Source of the DNA: an uncultured Prevotella sp.
GTDB taxonomy: Bacteria; Bacteroidota; Bacteroidia; Bacteroidales; Bacteroidaceae
Assembly (NCBI GenBank): GCA_947304695.1
Contig: CAMZBS010000071.1
Location: 1 to 10,222, forward strand
Direction of reading: 5' to 3'
Length of the DNA stretch: 10,222 bases
In this document: positions 5,215 through 10,222 of the stretch, piece after piece
Position numbering within the stretch: position 1 is the first letter of the stretch
How the letters are laid out: each line of letters begins with the position of its first letter
Notes under the pieces: model-generated
What the model saw: the letters and a program-made list of their open reading frames with translations, nothing else
Told to the model about the DNA's origin: nothing
Database searches by the model: none
Translations under genes and position numbers: made by a program

Positions 5215-8073
5215 ATGCGCAGACTTCTATCCAGCCTCATGCTGGTTATGATGGGCTGTTGGGCGATGGCCCAGCAGCCCATTTCTGGTGTACTCCAGGC
5301 TTATAATGAGGATTCGCGCGGCAAGCAGCGTACCCAGCAATACCGTCCTGAAGATGGTGCCTTCGTCTGTGAGAACGGAACGAACCGTTTCACCCGTGCC
5401 CTCTATGGTGGCTACAGCGACTATCGCCTTGAGACCTCCGACCGCCCCGTCTTTGCTGTGGCCAAGAAGAACCATCACCGCCACATCCGTTTTGTGGCCA
5501 ATGGTGTGGCTCTCGACAGCACAGACTACTGCAAGGCATCCTATCGCGACGGCATGCGTCTCTACAGCCTGCGCGACCATCGCTGGGGCACCGGCTGGCT
5601 CCATGTGGCTGTCGTGGCCTTGCAGCAGGAGGAGGGAGCCGTGTGGATGTTTCGTCCGGAGGGTCTTGTGCTCAACCCCGTTGAGACCTACATCTGTCAG
5701 ATAGCCAACCCCAAGCTCAAGCGCAATGGTGACATTGGTGCCGATGCACCAGGCGTGTTTGAAGCCAGTCCGGGTCTCAAAGGGCTGGAGCGAAGTCTGT
5801 CTGTCGTCTCGCCTGAAGACCGCACGCAGTATGTGGTTGTTCGACTCGACAAGGCCGTCAACGACATTGCCTGGCAGGAGGCAGCCAGCCTCTATGTCAG
5901 CACGCTGCAGCACAACGAGCAACTCAGCCGCCGCATCGAGTTCTGCACCCCTGACCCCTATATCAATGCGCTGGGCAGTGCCCTCGTCTTTGCCGCAGAC
6001 GGCGACTGGGACGGTCAGACCTGGCTGCACGGCTGCATTGGCTGGCGCATGCCGCTGGCAGGCTGGCGTGCCGCCTATGCAGGCGACGTGTTGGGGTGGG
6101 ACGATCGTGCCGTGAGCCATTTCGATGCATACGCCAAGAGTCAGGTCACTCGTGTGGAACCTACCATCGACCATCCTTCGCAAGACTCTGCCATGAACAT
6201 GGCAAGGGCCGAGAAACGCTGGGGCACACAGATGTACTCCAACGGATACATCTGTCGAAACCCTGAGAAGGACAACCAGATGCACCATTACGACATGAAC
6301 CTGAACTACATCGATGAGCTGCTGTGGCATTTCCAGTACAATGCCGATACGGCTTATATGCGCCGCCTATGGCCAGTCATCGTGCGTCACTTGGCCTGGG
6401 AGAAGCGCAACTACGACTCTGACGGTGACCACCTCTATGATGCCTACTGCTGCATCTGGGCCAGCGACGCCCTATATTATAGTGGTGGTGCCGTGACCCA
6501 CTCCTCGGCCTACAACTATCGTGGCAATCTGCTGGCAGCTCGCATAGCCGAACTCATTGGCGAGGACGCAGAACCTTATCGCCGTGAGGCAGCTTCCATC
6601 CTCATGGCCATGAACCAGCGGCTGTGGCTACGCAATAAAGGTGTGTGGGCAGAATACCAGGATGCCCTGGGCCTGCGTCGTCTGCACGAGAGTCCTGCCG
6701 TGTGGTCAGTCTACACCCCTGTTGACTGTGGAGCCTGTTCCCCCGAACAAGCCTGGCAGGCCACTGGCTGGATAACGGCCAACATCCCCCATATCCCCAT
6801 TGAAGCGACACCCTATGCCCTCATCTCCACCAGTAACTGGATGCCCTACAGCTGGAGCATCAACAATGTGGCTGCTGCCGAGATCATGCACACTGCACTG
6901 GCCTATTTTGAGGCTGGACGTGCGCAGGAAGGCTATGAGCTGATGCTTGCAAATATCCTCGACAACATGTACTACGGACAGTCGCCCGCCAACTTCGGCC
7001 AGCTTTCCCACTATGATGCCGCCCGTGGCGAGTGCTACCGCGACTTTGGCGACTGCATTGGCATTTCCTCACGTACCCTCATCCAGGGTCTCTTCGGCGT
7101 TGTGCCCCAGGCCCTCTATGGCCGCTGCATCCTTCAGCCAGGCTTCCCCGCCGACTGGGACAGCGTTTCCCTCCACACACCCTACATCGACTACTGCTTC
7201 ACCCGCAAGGATGGCGTTGACCGCTACGAGATTACCCAGCGCTTCGCCCAGCCCCTCCAGATGGTGGTGCGTCAGAGTCTTGGCGAAGGTCGTTTCCGCG
7301 ATGTGGAAGGCACGTCTGAAAAGCATCAGGTCATCTGCCTGAAAAGTAATAAGACAAAAGTGCCTCTTTCTTCCTACTTCAATGCCTCAGTCGATGACAT
7401 TTTCAAGCAGAAGTACCTCTCGCCGCGTCCGCAGACCACCACGCTACAGATACCCGTGCAGGGAGTAGGGGAGTGGTGTCACCCCCAGTACACCCCCACA
7501 ATCAATGACTCAGTGTTCCGTTCCTTAGTCGAAGATGATCATATCGTTCTCGCAGGCATTCCCTTCTTCACCCCCAAGCAGGGAAAGAACATCATCTACA
7601 CCAGCCTCTGGGACAACTACCCCAGCAGCGTTACCATCCCCCTCAAGGGAAGTGCCTCGACGGCCTACTTGCTGATGGCAGGATCGACCAACCACATGCA
7701 GAGCCGCATTGACAACGGACTCGTTGTAGCCACCTACAAGGACGGTACAAGCGACACACTGCGACTGCGCAACCCCGACAACTGGTGTCCCATAGAGCAG
7801 GACTACTATGTCGACGGACAAGCCTTCTACACCACCCAGCCGCGACCTCTGCGCGTCTGCTTAGGCAAGGCTACAGCCGACGGTAAGCCCATCGTCAGCC
7901 GCAATCTCGGCACCGTTCTCAACATCAAGGGGGTCTATGGCCGCGAGATACCTGGTGGAGCTGCCCAGCTGCTCACCATGCCGCTCAATGCCAATAAGAA
8001 GCTCAAGAGCCTCACCCTGAGCACCCTCTCCAACGATGTGGTCATCGGCCTCATGGCCGTCAGCCTGCAGTAA
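5215..8073 (+). CDS. Exported six-hairpin glycosidase-like protein, DUF4450-type
   Basis: This 952-residue protein starts with a signal peptide (MRRLLSS, hydrophobic core, then AMA-QQ at 17-21, a good signal peptidase I site). C15 gives only a poor lipobox (MMGC), so a periplasmic form is favoured over a lipoprotein. Residues about 22-240 look like a beta-rich N-terminal domain. Residues about 245-690 look like an (alpha/alpha)6 barrel, with GDWDGQTWLHG (263-273), DSDGDHLYDAY (401-411) and IWASDALYYSGGAVTHSSAY (414-433) resembling six-hairpin glycosidases. Residues about 700-952 form a beta-rich domain with SLWDNYPSS (797-805) and LLMAGSTNHMQ (819-829), possibly carbohydrate-binding. I recall the DUF4450 label for Bacteroidota proteins of this kind but cannot confirm it. 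Acidic residues in the DSDGD and WASD stretches are candidate catalytic groups, by analogy only. The substrate is unknown. The gene starts 3 bp after the mutase, and the reading frame is intact. Confidence 0.72.
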   Translation: MRRLLSSLMLVMMGCWAMAQQPISGVLQAYNEDSRGKQRTQQYRPEDGAFVCENGTNRFTRALYGGYSDYRLETSDRPVFAVAKKNHHRHIRFVANGVALDSTDYCKASYRDGMRLYSLRDHRWGTGWLHVAVVALQQEEGAVWMFRPEGLVLNPVETYICQIANPKLKRNGDIGADAPGVFEASPGLKGLERSLSVVSPEDRTQYVVVRLDKAVNDIAWQEAASLYVSTLQHNEQLSRRIEFCTPDPYINALGSALVFAADGDWDGQTWLHGCIGWRMPLAGWRAAYAGDVLGWDDRAVSHFDAYAKSQVTRVEPTIDHPSQDSAMNMARAEKRWGTQMYSNGYICRNPEKDNQMHHYDMNLNYIDELLWHFQYNADTAYMRRLWPVIVRHLAWEKRNYDSDGDHLYDAYCCIWASDALYYSGGAVTHSSAYNYRGNLLAARIAELIGEDAEPYRREAASILMAMNQRLWLRNKGVWAEYQDALGLRRLHESPAVWSVYTPVDCGACSPEQAWQATGWITANIPHIPIEATPYALISTSNWMPYSWSINNVAAAEIMHTALAYFEAGRAQEGYELMLANILDNMYYGQSPANFGQLSHYDAARGECYRDFGDCIGISSRTLIQGLFGVVPQALYGRCILQPGFPADWDSVSLHTPYIDYCFTRKDGVDRYEITQRFAQPLQMVVRQSLGEGRFRDVEGTSEKHQVICLKSNKTKVPLSSYFNASVDDIFKQKYLSPRPQTTTLQIPVQGVGEWCHPQYTPTINDSVFRSLVEDDHIVLAGIPFFTPKQGKNIIYTSLWDNYPSSVTIPLKGSASTAYLLMAGSTNHMQSRIDNGLVVATYKDGTSDTLRLRNPDNWCPIEQDYYVDGQAFYTTQPRPLRVCLGKATADGKPIVSRNLGTVLNIKGVYGREIPGGAAQLLTMPLNANKKLKSLTLSTLSNDVVIGLMAVSLQ

Positions 8074-8100
8074 TCAAATTGATGCTGATCCCAAAAACTT

Positions 8101-8132
8101 GGGGGACACTATTCTCACGAACGGTGTCCCCC
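8101..8132. terminator. Hairpin in the convergent junction, probable terminator (best for the minus strand)
   Basis: A perfect 9-bp GC-rich stem (GGGGGACAC at 8101-8109 with GTGTCCCCC at 8124-8132, 14-nt loop) lies between two convergent genes. On the minus strand it is followed by AAGTTTTT, a usable U-tract for ending uxaB transcripts. On the plus strand the following bases are not T-rich, so it may only partly stop transcription from the exported-protein gene. A smaller hairpin (CCCAA 8090-8094 with TTGGG 8099-8103) shares the left arm and would compete with it. The rest of 8074-8169 shows nothing else. Confidence 0.7.
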
Positions 8133-8169
8133 TTAACTGTGTGTTATTAACCTTTATGAAAAAATGCTC

Positions 8170-9609
8170 TTAAAGAATGGTCTTCACGGCATCGAGCATG
8201 CCCTTGGCCTGGATGAGGTCGAGGAACTGCTTCACCATCTGGTTCAGACCGGCAATCTTGTTGAGGTCTTCCTGCCAGATGAACTCAGCTCCCAGCACAC
8301 CGTCGGCCACCTTCTGCGTGTCGCCAGTAGCCCACAGCTGCTGCAGCAGCTCAATGATCTTCGGGTCGTCGTTGGGCGTAATCTCGGCACCGTCGGCACG
8401 CTTGCCGCCCTTATAGTACGTGATGATGGCTGCGAGACCGAATACGAGGCCCTTCGGCAGTTCACCCTTGCGCTCCAGATAAGTCTTCACACCGGGTAGG
8501 TCACGAGCCTGGAACTTGGGGAACGAGTTAAGCATGATGCTCGTCACGGCATGGTCAACAAACGGGTTGTCGAAGCGTTCCAGCACGTCAGCGGCAAACT
8601 TCTCCAATTCCTCCATGGGCAGGTCGAGCGTTTGCATGAGCTCATCAAACTGCACCTTGTGAATGTACTTGCCAATGACTTCGTGGTTGCAGGCATCACG
8701 CACAATGTTCACTCCGCTCAGGTAGGCCACGGGCGAGAGCACCGTGTGCGGGCCGTTGAGCAGCGTCACCTTGCGCTTGTGGTAAGGCTCCTCAGAGGGC
8801 ACGAAGAGCACGTGCAGACCAGCCTTGTCGGCGGGGAACTCCTGTGCCACCTCGCGCGGGGCCTCGATGACCCAGAGGTGGAAGTTCTCGGCCTGTACCA
8901 CGAGGTTATCGCGATAGCCAATCTTCTCCTGAATCTGGGCAATCTCCTTGCGGGGGAAGCCCGGCACAATGCGGTCGACGAGCGTGGCATAGACACCGCA
9001 AGAGTCCTCGAACCACTTGCGGAAGCCCTCAGGCAGCTGCCACAGGTCAATATACTTGCGGATGCAGTCCTTCAGCACGTGACCGTTGAGGAAGATAAGC
9101 TCGCAGGGGAAGATAATCAGACCCTTCGAGGGGTCGCCGTTGAACGTCTGCCAGCGGCGGTAAAGCAGCTGAACCAGCTTGCCGGGATAGGAGGCGGCAG
9201 GCTTGTCGTCGAGCTTGCAGGCGGGGTCGAAGGCGATGCCAGCCTCGGTGGTGTTAGAAATAACGAAGCGTATCTCCGGCTGCTCAGCCAGTGCCATGAA
9301 GGCATCGTTCTGGGAGTACGGATTCAGGCAGCGGCTGATCACATCAATGCGCTCCAGCGTGTTCACGGGCTTACCGTTCTCACGGCCCTGAAGGTTCACA
9401 TGGTACAAGCAGTCCTGGCCGTTCAGCCAGTCAACCATACCGCCAGCCAGCGGCTGCACAACGACTACTGAACCGTTGAAGTTGGTCTTCTGGTCCATGT
9501 TCCAGATAATCCAGTCGACGAATGCGCGAAGGAAGTTTCCTTCACCGAACTGAATGACTTTCTCTGGCATCACGCTCTTAGGAGCAAACTGTTTGTTTAG
9601 TGGTTTCAT
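8170..9609 (-). CDS. uxaB: Tagaturonate reductase (altronate oxidoreductase)
   Basis: This 479-residue protein closely follows E. coli UxaB in its conserved blocks. IQFGEGNFLRAFVDW (19-33) is the dinucleotide-binding N-terminus, followed by FVISNTTEAGI (115-125), SYPGKL (140-145), PCELI (168-172) and LVDRIV (210-215). The catalytic signature of the polyol-specific long-chain (mannitol-type) dehydrogenases, K-x4-N-x2-H, is present as K280, N285 and H288. The enzyme reduces D-tagaturonate to D-altronate with NADH in the cytoplasm, the second step of the isomerase route for D-galacturonate. The usual partners (uxaC isomerase, uxaA dehydratase, exuT-like transporter) are not in this window. It has its own promoter about 50 bp upstream, and the ATG at 9609 is the only sensible start. 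Mannitol or fructuronate dehydrogenase are the alternatives, but the N-terminal block favours UxaB. Confidence 0.94.
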   Translation of the reverse strand: MKPLNKQFAPKSVMPEKVIQFGEGNFLRAFVDWIIWNMDQKTNFNGSVVVVQPLAGGMVDWLNGQDCLYHVNLQGRENGKPVNTLERIDVISRCLNPYSQNDAFMALAEQPEIRFVISNTTEAGIAFDPACKLDDKPAASYPGKLVQLLYRRWQTFNGDPSKGLIIFPCELIFLNGHVLKDCIRKYIDLWQLPEGFRKWFEDSCGVYATLVDRIVPGFPRKEIAQIQEKIGYRDNLVVQAENFHLWVIEAPREVAQEFPADKAGLHVLFVPSEEPYHKRKVTLLNGPHTVLSPVAYLSGVNIVRDACNHEVIGKYIHKVQFDELMQTLDLPMEELEKFAADVLERFDNPFVDHAVTSIMLNSFPKFQARDLPGVKTYLERKGELPKGLVFGLAAIITYYKGGKRADGAEITPNDDPKIIELLQQLWATGDTQKVADGVLGAEFIWQEDLNKIAGLNQMVKQFLDLIQAKGMLDAVKTIL

Positions 9610-9660
9610 TTTGCTTTGCTTGTTTTAGAGTTGTTGTTGATATTATCTGTTTTTCTACTG

Positions 9661-9692
9661 CAAAGGTAAGCACTTTTTCCCGAACCGCCAAA
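9661..9692 (-). promoter_or_regulatory. uxaB: Bacteroidota-type promoter of uxaB
   Basis: On the minus strand, TTTG (9692-9689) and TACCTTTG (9668-9661) are separated by 20 bp, a full match to TTTG-N19-21-TAnnTTTG. Transcription should start near 9653-9657, giving a leader of about 45 nt to the uxaB ATG with no Shine-Dalgarno sequence. Confidence 0.78.
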
Positions 9693-9708
9693 TTTTTTGT
9701 GGGTTCGG
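9680..9708. promoter_or_regulatory. Inverted repeat bracketing the uxaB -33 element, putative operator
   Basis: CCGAACC (9680-9686) and GGTTCGG (9702-9708) are perfect inverted 7-mers around a 15-bp AT-rich spacer that contains the -33 TTTG. The arm centres are 22 bp apart, about two helical turns, which suits a dimeric regulator. It lies upstream of the predicted start site and has no T-run on either strand, so an operator is more likely than a terminator. The regulator is unknown. Confidence 0.5.
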
Positions 9709-9713
9709 AAGCA

Positions 9714-9739
9714 TAAAAAGCGCGTAAAGGTTTGCGCTT
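9714..9739 (-). terminator. Intrinsic terminator of the FMN-binding protein gene
   Basis: Two bases past the TAG stop on the minus strand, AAGCGC (9739-9734) pairs with GCGCTT (9723-9718) around a 10-nt loop. With the last two Ts of the stem it runs into TTTTTAT. The stem is short (6 bp), but its position and T-tract fit rho-independent termination, separating this gene from uxaB. Confidence 0.6.
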
Positions 9740-9740
9740 G

Positions 9741-10222
9741 CTACTTGTGTTTCTGGTAGTACTCCAGCCCGAGCTGCACGTTCTTGATGACGGCGTCGGA
9801 AGTGAAGGTGGCACCGGTGACGGCCTCGACCTTGGCCTTCTGTGCGTCGCCTACTTTCATGTCGTTCCACTTGTCAAGCAGCAGTTTCTTCACTTTGGCC
9901 ATGTACTTGGGCGTCTCCTGGTTCTTCAGGGCTTCAACCTTGACCACCTTGTTCTTCTTGATATAGATTTTCAGGGGGGTGGTGTCCACGTAGCCTATGA
10001 CGCTCTTGCCGAGTGTGGTGGTGTTGACGACGGTCATGCCGTCTTCCTTTGTGATGACTTCATCGCCATCCTTGGGGGTTGCGCTGAGCAGTGTTGCGGC
10101 GAGCGCTGTCAGCGCCAGTCCGACAATCAGGATGATCAGATGCACGTTCAGCATATTCTTCGCGTTGGTCACGAAGATATTCTTGCCCGTGGGGTCGATC
10201 CTGTTCTCCTCCCGGGTGATGG
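9741..10222 (-). CDS. Membrane-anchored FMN-binding domain protein (RnfG/NqrC-like fold), 5' end beyond the window
   Basis: The C-terminal domain is an FMN_bind domain: TGATFTS (codons near 9818-9798) matches the flavin-attachment motif of NqrC/RnfG-type proteins, in which ApbE links FMN to a threonine. Ahead of it is one transmembrane segment (HLIILIVGLALTALAATLL), so the flavin domain probably faces the periplasm and carries electrons at the membrane. The frame stays open to the window edge (ITREENRIDPTGKNIFVTNAKNMLN precedes the membrane segment as two parts, ITREENRIDPTG and KNIFVTNAKNMLN). No ATG occurs in this stretch before M at 10151, so the gene most likely starts outside. GTG 10172 and ATG 10151 are possible but weaker starts. 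It is shorter than full RnfG/NqrC from the membrane segment on. No Rnf or Nqr partner is visible. Confidence 0.72.
   Translation of the reverse strand, partial: ITREENRIDPTGKNIFVTNAKNMLNVHLIILIVGLALTALAATLLSATPKDGDEVITKEDGMTVVNTTTLGKSVIGYVDTTPLKIYIKKNKVVKVEALKNQETPKYMAKVKKLLLDKWNDMKVGDAQKAKVEAVTGATFTSDAVIKNVQLGLEYYQKHK

Noticed and set aside
5227..6330. Long open frame (367 codons) on the minus strand inside the exported-protein gene
   Set aside because: It is antisense to a well-supported gene with a signal peptide and a recognisable fold pattern. Its translation is rich in His, Val and Gly with no recognisable domain, and such frames are expected opposite genes with G/C-rich third positions.
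8551..9471. Open frame of 306 codons on the plus strand opposite uxaB
   Set aside because: uxaB is unambiguous by family motifs. The antisense translation is Leu/Val/His-rich with no recognisable family and no promoter.
9680..9708. The inverted repeat upstream of uxaB read as a terminator for the FMN-protein gene
   Set aside because: Neither strand has a T-run after the right arm, and a better hairpin with a T-tract lies immediately after that gene's stop (9714-9739).

Overview
The window looks like a chromosomal, core-metabolism stretch from a member of the Bacteroidota, most likely a gut or rumen Prevotella-type organism. The evidence is two promoters of the Bacteroidota form (TTTG, 19-20 bp, TAnnTTTG), A-rich leaders without Shine-Dalgarno sequences, and a gene set typical of Bacteroidales. 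The genus is inferred from protein resemblance and codon style, not tested.

Layout: (1) Bases 1-677 (+) are the 3' end of an M3-family zinc peptidyl-dipeptidase (Dcp-like). (2) A clear promoter at 701-731 drives a four-gene operon, 774-3431 (+), encoding a complete four-subunit 2-oxoacid:ferredoxin oxidoreductase in the order delta (ferredoxin), alpha, beta, gamma, with gaps of 4 and 15 bp and a 4-bp ATGA overlap. (3) After 34 bp comes a phospho-sugar mutase (3466-5211), then after only 3 bp a 952-residue exported protein (5215-8073) that looks like a six-hairpin (alpha/alpha)6 glycosidase of the DUF4450 type. No new promoter is visible before either gene, so both may be read from the operon upstream or from weak internal promoters. 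(4) A convergent junction at 8074-8169 carries a strong hairpin. (5) On the minus strand lie tagaturonate reductase UxaB (8170-9609), with its own promoter and an inverted repeat bracketing the -33 element, and upstream of it an FMN-binding-domain membrane protein (9741 to beyond the window edge) with its own intrinsic terminator.

How the genes fit together: the oxidoreductase exchanges electrons between ferredoxin and 2-oxoacid/acyl-CoA pairs. The mutase and the exported protein suggest sugar-phosphate handling next to polysaccharide breakdown. UxaB belongs to hexuronate (galacturonate/pectin) catabolism. The FMN-domain protein is probably a periplasm-facing electron carrier.

I saw no mobile element, CRISPR array, tRNA or rRNA. 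I do not see an evident undescribed system. The least characterised items are the exported 952-residue protein, the N-terminal extension of the FMN protein, and the putative operator at uxaB.
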